DNA of 15,741 nt. It comes from Erythrobacter donghaensis. Its GTDB lineage: Bacteria > Pseudomonadota > Alphaproteobacteria > Sphingomonadales > Sphingomonadaceae. A program made the position numbers and the translations under genes. Location: assembly GCF_001557325.1 (NCBI RefSeq), contig NZ_LSJS01000155.1:1-15741 (forward strand). Direction: 5' to 3'. The notes under the pieces are model-generated. The model ran no database searches. It was given only the letters and a program-made list of their open reading frames with translations, and was not told the origin of the DNA. Shown in pieces: positions 9,205 through 15,741 of the stretch; the stretch's first letter is position 1, and the number at the start of each line of letters is the position of its first letter.

Positions 9205-9996
9205 CTACCCCCGCGAGGCCACCGCATAAAGCGCAATCGCGCCGGCGTTGGAGACATTGAGGCTCTCGATCGCCGATGAGATCGGCAGCTTCGCCAGCAC
9301 GTCGCAATGCGCGGCGATGTTGTGCCTGAGCCCCTCGCCCTCCGCGCCGAGCACGATCGCGACCGGGCCGGTGGGGAGGATGTCGGCGAGCACCGCCTCG
9401 GCCTCGCCCGCCAGGCCGATGCGCCAGTAGCCCGCCTCGGCCAGCTCCTCGAGCGCGCGGGCGAGGTTGACGACGCGCACCCAGGGCACGGTCTCCAATG
9501 CGCCCGAAGCCGCCTTGGCGAGCACGCCGCCTTCGGGCGGGGCGTGGCGGTCCTGCGTGACGATTGCCGCCGCGCCGAAGGCCGCCGCCGAGCGCAGGAT
9601 CGCGCCCACGTTGTGCGGGTCGGTGACCTGGTCGAGCACCACGATCGGCCGGTCGGCTTCGCCCAGCGCGACCTCGTCGAGAAACACGTCCTCTAGCGGG
9701 GCGCATTCGAGCACCAAGCCCTGATGCGGCGCGTCCTTGGCCACCAGCCGGGCGAGATCGGCAGCCTGCGCGTGCTCGATAGGAAAATCGGGCGGCAGCT
9801 CGCCATCAAGGCTCTCGATCCCTTCGGGCGTTGCCCAGAGCTTCCTGTGCTGGCGCTCGGGGTTCTTCAATGCCGCCTCGACCGCGTGGCGGCCCCACAG
9901 GCGCACCTGTCCGCTCGAGGCGCGGCCCGATCCGCGCCCGCCCTTCATCCGTCCGGCGCGGCCCCGCAGGGCGCGCTTCTTTTCACCTTTGCTCAT
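9205..9996 (-). CDS. rlmB: 23S rRNA (guanosine-2'-O-)-methyltransferase RlmB, TrmH/SpoU family
   Basis: A 263-residue SPOUT methyltransferase. A very basic N-terminal tail (residues 3-29, rich in Lys, Arg and Gly) precedes the small SpoU substrate-binding domain (VRLWGRHAVEAAL at 31-43 to about residue 110). The catalytic trefoil-knot domain has all three motifs: motif 1 DQVTDPHNVGAILRSAAAFG (122-141), motif 2 IVLGAEGEGLR (214-224) and motif 3 LPISSAIESLNVSNAGAIAL (237-256). RlmB methylates the 2'-OH of a guanosine in the peptidyl-transferase P loop (G2251 in E. coli numbering), using SAM. The start is the ATG with GGGAG about 6 bp upstream; the open frame runs 225 bp further upstream without family similarity. 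It is divergent from tRNA-Tyr and is followed on its own strand by the lipoprotein gene after 25 bp. Confidence 0.9.
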   Translation of the reverse strand: MSKGEKKRALRGRAGRMKGGRGSGRASSGQVRLWGRHAVEAALKNPERQHRKLWATPEGIESLDGELPPDFPIEHAQAADLARLVAKDAPHQGLVLECAPLEDVFLDEVALGEADRPIVVLDQVTDPHNVGAILRSAAAFGAAAIVTQDRHAPPEGGVLAKAASGALETVPWVRVVNLARALEELAEAGYWRIGLAGEAEAVLADILPTGPVAIVLGAEGEGLRHNIAAHCDVLAKLPISSAIESLNVSNAGAIALYAVASRG

Positions 9997-10169
9997 GTTG
10001 GCTCCCGCCGCAGGCATCTCAAACGCGCCCCCTGCCAGCAGGGGCATTGACAGGCAAGCACCGCTTCGCCAAAGGGGCGCCTCTCGGCAGCGGGGCCCCT
10101 CGGGGACTCGCGCAATTTCAGCGCTGCATGGCGCTTCGAGATGCCCCTCCGCGATGCGGTGGACTGTGT

Positions 10170-10255
10170 GGACAGGTGGCCGAGTGGTTAAAGGCAGCAG
10201 ACTGTAAATCTGCCCGCGCAAGCGTACGCTGGTTCGAATCCAGCCCTGTCCACCA
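10170..10255 (+). tRNA. tRNA-Tyr (anticodon GTA)
   Basis: An 86-nt class II tRNA. The acceptor stem GGACAGG (10170-10176) pairs with CCTGTCC (10245-10251), followed by discriminator A and an encoded CCA (10253-10255). The D loop has GTGGTTAAAGGC, the anticodon loop reads CTGTAAA with GTA at 10204-10206, the long variable arm is CCGCGCAAGCGTACG-like, and the T arm is CTGGTTCGAATCCAG. The long variable arm together with a GTA anticodon identifies tyrosine. Its 3' end is the likely insertion site of the island that follows. Confidence 0.96.
10231..10255 (+). other. Probable attL core of the genomic island (3' end of tRNA-Tyr)
   Basis: P4-type integrases usually recombine at the 3' end (T arm to CCA) of a tRNA gene, and one starts about 200 bp downstream on the same strand. 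The tRNA is intact, as expected when the incoming element restores the 3' end. I found no second copy of this stretch in the window, so the exact core and attR cannot be defined. Confidence 0.45.
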
Positions 10256-10368
10256 CCCCCTTATCCGCAAGCATCCACGAATGACCGTGGAAATCCCGGA
10301 AAACCTAGGGTATTCTGCACTTCTTGGCCCGCATTTGTCCGCTGCTGTTTGCATGCAGCCGGAGGCTA

Positions 10369-10449
10369 GTGTGGGAGGGGTGTGGGAGTAAATCGGCTTA
10401 CTCCCACACTACGACCCCTCCCGGGGTGGGCTTGAAAGTGTGGGAGTAA
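10369..10449 (+). repeat. Iterated 12-bp motif upstream of the integrase
   Basis: GTGTGGGAGTAA occurs at 10380-10391 and 10438-10449 as exact direct copies, and inverted at 10398-10409. A partial copy GTGTGGGAG is at 10369-10377. Copies two and three form a 12-bp perfect stem with a 6-nt loop, extended by GGGAGGGG (10373-10380) against CCCCTCCC (10415-10422) across a 6-nt bulge. The last copy contains GGGAG, the ribosome binding site of the integrase gene. It could be integrase/excisionase arm-type binding sites or an RNA switch. Confidence 0.85.
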
Positions 10450-10452
10450 GAA

Positions 10453-11664
10453 ATGGGCAAGCTCACGGCAGTTGCGGTCAAGGCGGCGATGGCGAATCCT
10501 GGCACCTATCAGGATGGCGATGGATTGGTTCTCAGGGTGGATAAGCGCGGTGGAGCCTACTGGGTCCTACGGCTTCAGCGAGACGGCAAGCGGCAGGATA
10601 TCGGCTTGGGTAGCGCAAAGCAGATGACACTTGCAGAAGCGCGGCAAAAAGCCACGGTCTTGCGTAAGGCGGTCAAGGTCGACCACCGCGACGTTCTCGC
10701 CGAGAAAAAAGACGATGCCGCCGCCAAGGTGACGTTCCGAGCTGCTGCGACTCAGTACCACAGCGAAAACGAAGCGGGCTGGAAAAGCGCAGTCTATGCG
10801 CGCCAGTGGCTCGCCAGTCTTGAAAACTACGCCTTCAAGAAACTGGGGGACATGCCGACCGGTAGCATCAGCAGTGCCGATATCATCGCCGTGCTGACGC
10901 CGATCTGGCAGGAAATCCCAGATACTGCCCGCCAAGTGCGTAACCGGATTTGCGCCGTGCTGGATTATTCCCATGCGAAGGGCTGGCGCTCCCGCGAGGC
11001 CCCATCGGGCAATGGCAGCCTGAAGGCGGGTCGCGGTCTGCCACGGCAAGTGAAGGCGCGTGAGAATCGCAAAGCCATGCCCTATGTCGCGCTTCCCGGT
11101 TTCCTCACTGCCTTGCGGCGCAAACCATCCTTCGGGCGGCTTGCGCTGGAACTGCTCATCCTGACTGGAGTGCGCAGTCAGGAGGTCCGGCTGGCGACAT
11201 GGTCCGAGTTTGACCTGGAGAGCCGTCTGTGGACGATCCCCGCCGAGCATATGAAGCGCAGCAAGGCACACATCGTGCCGCTGTCTGACGAAGCTCTGGC
11301 GGTGCTGGGGAAAGCTGATGCCCTGCGGATGTCGGAAAGCGACGTCGTGTTCCCCGGGGTGGCTGGCAAGCCCATGTCTGACATGACGCTGCTAAAGGTG
11401 CTGCGCGACATGAGCGAACCTTACCACGTCCACGGCTTCCGCTCCTCGTTCACGGATTGGGCAGCAAATGAAGGCATCCCCGATGCCGTGGTAGAAGCGG
11501 CCCTAGCGCACAAGACGCCCGACGCAGTGCAGGCCGCCTATCGCCGCACAACCTATCTCGGGACCCCAGACCAGCCGGGCGCGCGCGTGAAGTTGATGGA
11601 TGCCTGGGGGCGTTATTGTCTGGGGGTGACAACGGGCTCGGCCAAGGCAGCTCCGCAGGCCTGA
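10453..11664 (+). CDS. int: P4-type tyrosine recombinase (island integrase)
   Basis: A 403-residue site-specific recombinase. The N-terminal arm-binding domain (DUF4102-like) has GTYQDGDGLVLRV (17-29), GAYWVLRLQRDGKRQDIGLG (34-53) and LAEARQKA (60-67). A SAM-like core-binding domain spans about residues 92-180, and the catalytic domain carries Arg241 (TGVRSQE), Lys271 (KRSKAH), His327 and Arg330 (HGFRSSF), His353 (LAHK) and nucleophile Tyr363 (AYRRTTY). All catalytic residues are present, so it should be active. It integrates and excises a mobile element, most likely at the adjacent tRNA-Tyr 3' end. The start ATG has GGGAG 6 bp upstream, inside the last copy of a 12-bp repeat that may autoregulate translation or bind the protein. 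Base composition is visibly less GC-rich than in the upstream core genes, consistent with horizontal transfer. Confidence 0.94.
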   Translation: MGKLTAVAVKAAMANPGTYQDGDGLVLRVDKRGGAYWVLRLQRDGKRQDIGLGSAKQMTLAEARQKATVLRKAVKVDHRDVLAEKKDDAAAKVTFRAAATQYHSENEAGWKSAVYARQWLASLENYAFKKLGDMPTGSISSADIIAVLTPIWQEIPDTARQVRNRICAVLDYSHAKGWRSREAPSGNGSLKAGRGLPRQVKARENRKAMPYVALPGFLTALRRKPSFGRLALELLILTGVRSQEVRLATWSEFDLESRLWTIPAEHMKRSKAHIVPLSDEALAVLGKADALRMSESDVVFPGVAGKPMSDMTLLKVLRDMSEPYHVHGFRSSFTDWAANEGIPDAVVEAALAHKTPDAVQAAYRRTTYLGTPDQPGARVKLMDAWGRYCLGVTTGSAKAAPQA

Positions 11665-11685
11665 GGGTCGGAACAGTTTACCTAA

Positions 11686-11701
11686 GCTGTCGCGCGACAG
11701 C
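11686..11701. terminator. Perfect 16-bp palindrome between convergent genes (weak terminator candidate)
   Basis: GCTGTCGCGCGACAGC lies 22 bp after the integrase stop and about 55 bp from the stop of the convergent transglycosylase gene. There is no T tract on either side, so it may be a processing hairpin or a protein site rather than an intrinsic terminator. Confidence 0.3.
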
Positions 11702-11755
11702 AGGGGAGAGGGCAAGCTCCCACATAGACTGTCGCTCTACAATTCGGAGCGACCG

Positions 11756-12412
11756 CTAAAAGCGCCAATGGCGAAGGACGTCGCGGACATAGCCGGGGGT
11801 TTCGCCATTTCGCGGTATACCGCCCGCGCGTTCGACTGCGCCTGGACCGGCATTGTAGGCTGCGACAGCGAGGTGAACCACGCCGAACCTGTCGAGCATC
11901 TGCCTCAGATACCGCGCCGCGCCGAAGATATTGGCCATGGGGTCAAAGCGATTGAAGACGCCGAGTTCCTTTGCCGTTGCTGGCATCAGCTGACCAAGGC
12001 CCGCAGCGCCTGCCGGGCTGACAGCGAGGGGGTTGTAGCGAGATTCTGTCCAGACGAGCGCGTCGAGCAGGCCGCTGGGCAGTGAATACTTCGCTTCCGC
12101 CGCATAGACGTGGGGCAGGTAGCTCGCCCGCCTAAACCCGGATGGGGCAGTTTTGGCTTTGGGTTCGTATCTGTAAGGTAGATTGACCCGGCCATTTTCT
12201 GCCAAGGTCAAACTTGATGCCGGGGCATCCTGTGCGGATCGCCAGAGCCCATGCTCGACCAACTGAAATCCGTTCGATCCTTCGGCAATCCGAATGCCGC
12301 CTGAAGGACCGGCATGTTGCTCCGGTAGATCTGACATTGGCAGATCCTGGGCATTGGCAGGAATGGCTGATGCGATGGCAATGCCACCGATCAAAAGAGC
12401 TTTTATTGTCAT
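11756..12412 (-). CDS. Periplasmic lytic transglycosylase, VirB1/SLT type
   Basis: A 218-residue secreted peptidoglycan lytic transglycosylase. A Sec signal peptide ([21 protein letters not shown]) has a likely cleavage site after residue 21. A linker of about 75 residues leads to the SLT fold with catalytic Glu123 (VWTESRYNP), [10 protein letters not shown] (139-147 region) and [10 protein letters not shown] (184-193); it ends [10 protein letters not shown]. Such enzymes open the cell wall; on mobile islands they usually serve a type IV secretion or conjugation apparatus (VirB1/TrbN role). It lies alone on the minus strand between the integrase and the Toprim gene, so that assignment is inferred from context. 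The start is the ATG at 12412, with AAGGA about 8 bp upstream. A housekeeping wall-remodelling role is the alternative. Confidence 0.88.
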   Translation of the reverse strand: MTIKALLIGGIAIASAIPANAQDLPMSDLPEQHAGPSGGIRIAEGSNGFQLVEHGLWRSAQDAPASSLTLAENGRVNLPYRYEPKAKTAPSGFRRASYLPHVYAAEAKYSLPSGLLDALVWTESRYNPLAVSPAGAAGLGQLMPATAKELGVFNRFDPMANIFGAARYLRQMLDRFGVVHLAVAAYNAGPGAVERAGGIPRNGETPGYVRDVLRHWRF

Positions 12413-12536
12413 TTCTCGATCCTTCTATAGCCGAATCGAGTGAGAACATATAAAGAACAAACGATGTAGGAAAATGCTTTGGCGCTGGTGCAGAGCGGAG
12501 GCTGCGCGGGGAGGGCACCTCAACCGGAGTAGGTCG
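12413..12536. promoter_or_regulatory. Divergent promoter region of the transglycosylase and the Toprim gene
   Basis: This 124-bp divergent gap contains the most AT-rich stretch in the neighbourhood (about 12413-12476, with TATAG and CATATAAAG). Promoters for both directions are expected here. I could not assign a convincing -35/-10 pair in either direction. Confidence 0.35.
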
Positions 12537-13466
12537 ATGCCCCAGCTAGAGAGAAGTCATCAACTCGAACGCCGTGCCCGCACGATTGTCGAACGCCTCA
12601 AGGGAATATGGCGCCAGGGCAAGGGCATGTGCTGCTGTCCTGCCCACGACGACCGCACACCGTCGCTCAGCGTGACCTTGGGGCGAAAGGCCATCCTGTT
12701 CCATTGCTTCGCCGGATGTTCGAATGAGGACGTCATTGCTGCATTGGATCGCCAGGGCGTTCGCAGCCGAGAGCTCTTTGATGGTTCTGGTCCTGCGACA
12801 GCTGATCGGCAAAATCAGAGTGACTTCAGTCCCAATGCGCGACGCTTGTGGCAATCGGCATCGGCGATCTCCGACAGCCCGGTCGAACGATATCTCGCAC
12901 AGCGCGGTCTCCAGCGCGCATCTGACCAGTTCCGCTACCTTGAACGTACGCCGCTCGGGCCAAGCGGAGCAGTTAAGTTTCTCCCTGCGATGCTGGCCGC
13001 AGTAACGACTGATGTTGGCGTTATCGCAGTACATAGGACATTTCTCGATGTGGCGAGTGGCAAGCTGGCCCGTTTCGAGCGGCCCAAGCGTGCGCTTGGC
13101 ACCCTTGGCTGTGGTGCCGTCAGACTTGCGCCGCCGGTGCAGGGGCGCCTGGGACTTGCTGAAGGGATCGAGAGCGCTCTTTCCGCCATGCAGTTGTTCG
13201 GGATCCCGTGCTGGGCAACGCTTGGAAACGAGCGTTTCGGCCTCGTTGCGATCCCCGAAAGTGTGCAGGAGCTCTACCTGTTCATCGACAATGATGCCGG
13301 AGGGGCTCTCGCCGAGGAGCGAGCGCTGAAAGCATACTCTGCGCCTAATCGTGTCATCCACTCACGAGCACCAGCCTCGCCCGGTTTGGACTGGAACGAT
13401 GAGCTGAAGTCCCGGCTTGCCCGAAAACCTGATCCATCGAGCAGAGGGGAGGGGGCTTTCGACTGA
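12537..13466 (+). CDS. CHC2-zinc/Toprim primase-like protein
   Basis: A 309-residue protein with the layout of a mobile-element primase. An N-terminal CHC2-like zinc finger uses Cys34, His37, Cys57 and Cys61 (CPAHDDRTPSLSV then HCFAGC). A central DUF-type region (SPVERYLAQRGL at 114-125, as in Toprim proteins of phages and islands) precedes a C-terminal Toprim domain with Glu209 in GLAEGIESAL and the metal-binding Asp251/Asp253 in LYLFIDNDAGG. The DWNDEL motif (285-290) resembles the end of P4/Rep-type Toprim primases. It probably synthesises primers or processes DNA during transfer or replication of the element. The start is the ATG at 12537, with GGAG 7 bp upstream; a start 63 bp earlier is possible but its residues look unrelated. 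It ends 40 bp before the methyltransferase-helicase gene, likely one operon. Confidence 0.85.
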   Translation: MPQLERSHQLERRARTIVERLKGIWRQGKGMCCCPAHDDRTPSLSVTLGRKAILFHCFAGCSNEDVIAALDRQGVRSRELFDGSGPATADRQNQSDFSPNARRLWQSASAISDSPVERYLAQRGLQRASDQFRYLERTPLGPSGAVKFLPAMLAAVTTDVGVIAVHRTFLDVASGKLARFERPKRALGTLGCGAVRLAPPVQGRLGLAEGIESALSAMQLFGIPCWATLGNERFGLVAIPESVQELYLFIDNDAGGALAEERALKAYSAPNRVIHSRAPASPGLDWNDELKSRLARKPDPSSRGEGAFD

Positions 13467-13506
13467 TTGAGGCCTGCCCGCCGCAGGACCTCGTCAGGAG
13501 GTTCCC

Positions 13507-15726
13507 ATGTCCAATTCTTCCCTCGCCTTCGCATTCGATGAACCATCACCACCCGTCATTGTGATGGCGGCCCAGACCATGGCATCCGAGTTGGAGGCAG
13601 GCCGCGCGCTTTCACGCAGCGACGTCACGCGCATCATGACAGACCACTTCGGGGGGAGCGATGCTCTCGGGCGTTGGTCAGTTCGTGACGCCCATGCAGC
13701 TACCGAGCTGGCACAGGTTCAATACCTGCGAGCAGCGGATCAGATCCTGCTCTCGGCGTCGATCGACGAGGCGGAACAGTTCTTCTGCTCCCTCGATGCC
13801 CGACTGCCGACCCAGACCAATCGCAGCGACGAGCAGATCGAATGGCAGCAGTTTGCGACGCCGCCGCGCCTTGCCTGGCTTGCTGCTCGGGCCTGCGCGC
13901 TGGCGACTGACGAGCTTGTGCTGGAACCCTCGGCCGGAACGGGCATGCTCGCGGTCTGGGCCGCCAAGGCTGCCTCGCGCCTTGCTCTAAACGAAATCTC
14001 GCCGCTCCGCCGCGACTGCCTGAATGCCCTGTTCCCGGCTGCCCGATTGGCCGGCCATGACGCTGAGCTGATCGACGAACTGCTCGATCGCGCCATCACC
14101 CCAAGCGTCGTGTTGATGAACCCTCCCTATTCGCACGGCATCGAGCGAGGGCACGACAGTCGCACCGGCTCGCGCCACCTGAGGTCGGCATGGAACCGTC
14201 TGGCGTCCGGCGGTCGGCTTGTCGCAATCATGCCCGAATGGTTCGACTGCGCGAAGTTTCTGGCGGGGTTGAAGGGACCGGTCTCGCTACGGCTCAATGC
14301 CGCCGTCGAACGTGCGTTCGTCAAGCGTGGCACCGGCATCACCACGCGGCTGCTGGTTCTCGACAAGGTGGACGACTCCCATGAGCCTGTGGCCATCCGC
14401 ACAACCGACTTTCGCCAGCTGGTCGATCTCGTCGATGCCTTGCCGGATCGCGCCGGCTTGGCGGCTGCTTCCGAGCAATCAAGCCTTCCGGCTCGTGCGC
14501 CGTTTCGCCTGGTCGCCGCGCCGCGCAGACCGCTGCCGACACCACCAGCCAGGATTACTTCTGCAGCCGCTTCCATCGGGTCGCTCACCTACCAGTCGCT
14601 CGAAACCCTTGCGCCGCTTGCCCCTCAGTTCGGCCACTATCTGCCCTATCGTCCGAGCAGGATCGTGATCCATGGCGCAGCCGAGCATCCGACGCCGCTC
14701 GTTGAGTCGGTCGCCATGGGGTCGATCGCCGCGCCGATGCCCGAAGCTGTGCCGCAGCTGCCCGACGGGCTGATTTCCAAGGGGCTGCTGTCTGCTGCCC
14801 AGGCAGAGACCCTGATCTACGCGGCTAGCGCCCATGCGCGCGATCTACCCGGCCGGTTCGAGGCAGAGGACGAAGGCTGCTCGCTCAAGGCATCGGCAGA
14901 AGGCCAGACCTACCGGCAGGGCTATTTCCTTGGAGATGGAACCGGCGCCGGCAAGGGCCGTCAGGTTGCGAGCGTCATTCTTGATCGATGGGTGCGCGGG
15001 GAACGCCGCCATATCTGGATTTCGAAGAACGAGGCGCTGCTCGAAGATGCCCGGCGCGACTGGGCTGCGCTTGGCGGCCTGCCGATCGACATCCAGCCTC
15101 TGGCATCCTGGAAGCTCGGCACCCCGATCGCGATGCGCGAGGGCATTCTCTTCGTGACCTATCCGACCCTGCGTTCAGGCCGAAACGATGCGACCCGCCT
15201 CGACCAGATTCTCGCTTGGGCAGGGGACGACTTCGACGGCGTCATCGTGTTCGACGAGGCGCACGCCATGGCCAATGCTGCTGGCGGCGAAGGATCGCGC
15301 GGCAAGGCCAAGGGATCGGAGCAGGGTATCGCTGGCGTGCGCCTGCAGAACCTCCTGCCGCGGGCACGCGTGCTCTACGCCTCGGCAACAGGTGCGTCCG
15401 ACGTCAACAACCTGGCCTATGCCACGCGCCTCGGGCTTTGGGGTCTGGAGACCGCCTTCGCCAATCGCGAGGCCTTCGTCGCCGACATTCGGGACGGCGG
15501 GATCGCAGCGATGGAACTGGTTGCGCGGGACCTCAAGTCGCTAGGCCTCTACACCGCGCGCGCTCTCTCCTTCGCCGGCGTCGAATACGAGATCCTCGAG
15601 CATTGCCTGACCGAGGATCAGATCGCCGTCTACGATGCCTACGCTGAAGCCTGGGCGATCTTATGCGCAGCTGCGCATAAGATCGTTTATCGCGAGGAAG
15701 CGATAATGCGCAGGAACGCGGCGTAG
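13507..15726 (+). CDS. Strawberry-notch-type methyltransferase-helicase fusion, truncated at its 3' end
   Basis: The open frame is 739 residues. An N-terminal region of about 120 residues precedes a class I methyltransferase with SAM motif I VLEPSAGTG (138-146) and the amino-methyltransferase motif NPPY (205-208). A central linker follows, then a superfamily 2 helicase/NTPase domain: Walker A variant GDGTGAGKGRQ (476-486), DEAH box VIVFDEAH (579-586) and motif III YASATG (624-629). This order matches bacterial strawberry-notch NTP hydrolase proteins on plasmids and islands, which as I know them are much longer (over 1,300 residues) with a second helicase lobe and an SNH domain. Here family sequence stops at YDAYAEAWAI (residue 718); the last 21 residues are encoded by a palindromic sequence at 15661 onward. 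The helicase is therefore probably inactive and the gene a pseudogene. The start ATG has AGGAGG 5 bp upstream. Confidence 0.85.
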   Translation: MSNSSLAFAFDEPSPPVIVMAAQTMASELEAGRALSRSDVTRIMTDHFGGSDALGRWSVRDAHAATELAQVQYLRAADQILLSASIDEAEQFFCSLDARLPTQTNRSDEQIEWQQFATPPRLAWLAARACALATDELVLEPSAGTGMLAVWAAKAASRLALNEISPLRRDCLNALFPAARLAGHDAELIDELLDRAITPSVVLMNPPYSHGIERGHDSRTGSRHLRSAWNRLASGGRLVAIMPEWFDCAKFLAGLKGPVSLRLNAAVERAFVKRGTGITTRLLVLDKVDDSHEPVAIRTTDFRQLVDLVDALPDRAGLAAASEQSSLPARAPFRLVAAPRRPLPTPPARITSAAASIGSLTYQSLETLAPLAPQFGHYLPYRPSRIVIHGAAEHPTPLVESVAMGSIAAPMPEAVPQLPDGLISKGLLSAAQAETLIYAASAHARDLPGRFEAEDEGCSLKASAEGQTYRQGYFLGDGTGAGKGRQVASVILDRWVRGERRHIWISKNEALLEDARRDWAALGGLPIDIQPLASWKLGTPIAMREGILFVTYPTLRSGRNDATRLDQILAWAGDDFDGVIVFDEAHAMANAAGGEGSRGKAKGSEQGIAGVRLQNLLPRARVLYASATGASDVNNLAYATRLGLWGLETAFANREAFVADIRDGGIAAMELVARDLKSLGLYTARALSFAGVEYEILEHCLTEDQIAVYDAYAEAWAILCAAAHKIVYREEAIMRRNAA
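15656..15685. repeat. 30-bp perfect palindrome at the gene break
   Basis: The half CGATCTTATGCGCAG (15656-15670) is followed immediately by its exact reverse complement (15671-15685). It lies exactly where the methyltransferase-helicase protein leaves its family sequence. It contains the arms TTATGCG and CGCATAA around a 6-bp centre. Confidence 0.95.
15661..15706. other. Two inverted-arm pairs with XerCD/dif-like geometry (possible mobile-element end)
   Basis: Pair one, 15661-15680, has arms TTATGCG and CGCATAA around 6 bp. Pair two, 15687-15706, has TTATCGC and GCGATAA around 6 bp. The pairs are 26 bp apart. Taken across the pairs, GCTGCGCATAA (15670-15680), a 6-bp spacer GATCGT and TTATCGCGAGG (15687-15697) form an 11-6-11 layout like dif. 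The left arm differs from the E. coli dif XerC arm (GGTGCGCATAA, from memory) at one base. Pair two is followed by another TGCGCAGG. A tyrosine-recombinase site or element terminus is the likely meaning. Confidence 0.55.
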
Positions 15727-15741
15727 GCCCCGCCAGACTGC

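Noticed and set aside
11717..11724. CTCCCACA as a further inverted copy of the integrase-leader motif
   Set aside because: Only 8 bases match and the flanks differ from GTGTGGGAGTAA; an 8-base match in this length of sequence is not convincing.
10256..15741. Right attachment site of the island inside the window
   Set aside because: No repeat of the tRNA-Tyr 3' end (GGTTCGAATCCAGCCCTGTC region) was found after 10255.

Overview
The window looks like a piece of an alphaproteobacterial chromosome, most likely from the Sphingomonadales (Erythrobacter/Porphyrobacter/Novosphingobium type). The reasons are the very GC-rich coding sequence, an NDUFS4-like complex I accessory protein behind hrpB, a small SRP RNA directly upstream of dnaX-ybaB, lon followed by an HU gene, and a tyrosine recombinase sitting at a tRNA gene. 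This placement is inference from gene content; nothing here fixes the species.

Positions 1 to about 10255 are core chromosome. In order: the 3' part of hrpB (ATP-dependent helicase) and a 92-residue NDUFS4-family protein, closely spaced; the 4.5S-type SRP RNA; dnaX (clamp-loader gamma/tau) followed after 13 bp by ybaB; two small membrane proteins on the opposite strand that share the same C-terminal design and appear to be undescribed paralogs; lon protease; an HU histone-like protein closed by a very strong two-way terminator; then, on the minus strand, a 300-residue lipoprotein downstream of the 23S rRNA methyltransferase rlmB; and finally tRNA-Tyr(GTA).

Positions after about 10256 are accessory DNA. 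A P4-type tyrosine recombinase starts about 200 bp downstream of tRNA-Tyr in the same orientation, the standard left end of a tRNA-integrated island. Its leader holds three exact copies (two direct, one inverted) of a 12-bp motif, and the last copy contains the integrase ribosome binding site. Behind it lie a secreted VirB1-like lytic transglycosylase (minus strand), then a two-gene plus-strand unit: a CHC2-zinc/Toprim primase-like protein and a methyltransferase-helicase fusion of the bacterial strawberry-notch type. Such genes are typical of conjugative islands. The right attachment site is not in the window.

The most interesting point is at the very end. The methyltransferase-helicase reading frame leaves its family sequence at about 15660 and runs into a 30-bp perfect palindrome, a second inverted-arm pair and a stop. 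The new DNA has the 11-6-11 geometry of a XerC/XerD dif site, and one half-site matches the E. coli dif XerC arm at 10 of 11 bases as I recall that sequence. I read this as the terminus of another recombinase-mobilised element that has cut the gene in half, possibly also the point where an assembly broke at a repeat.
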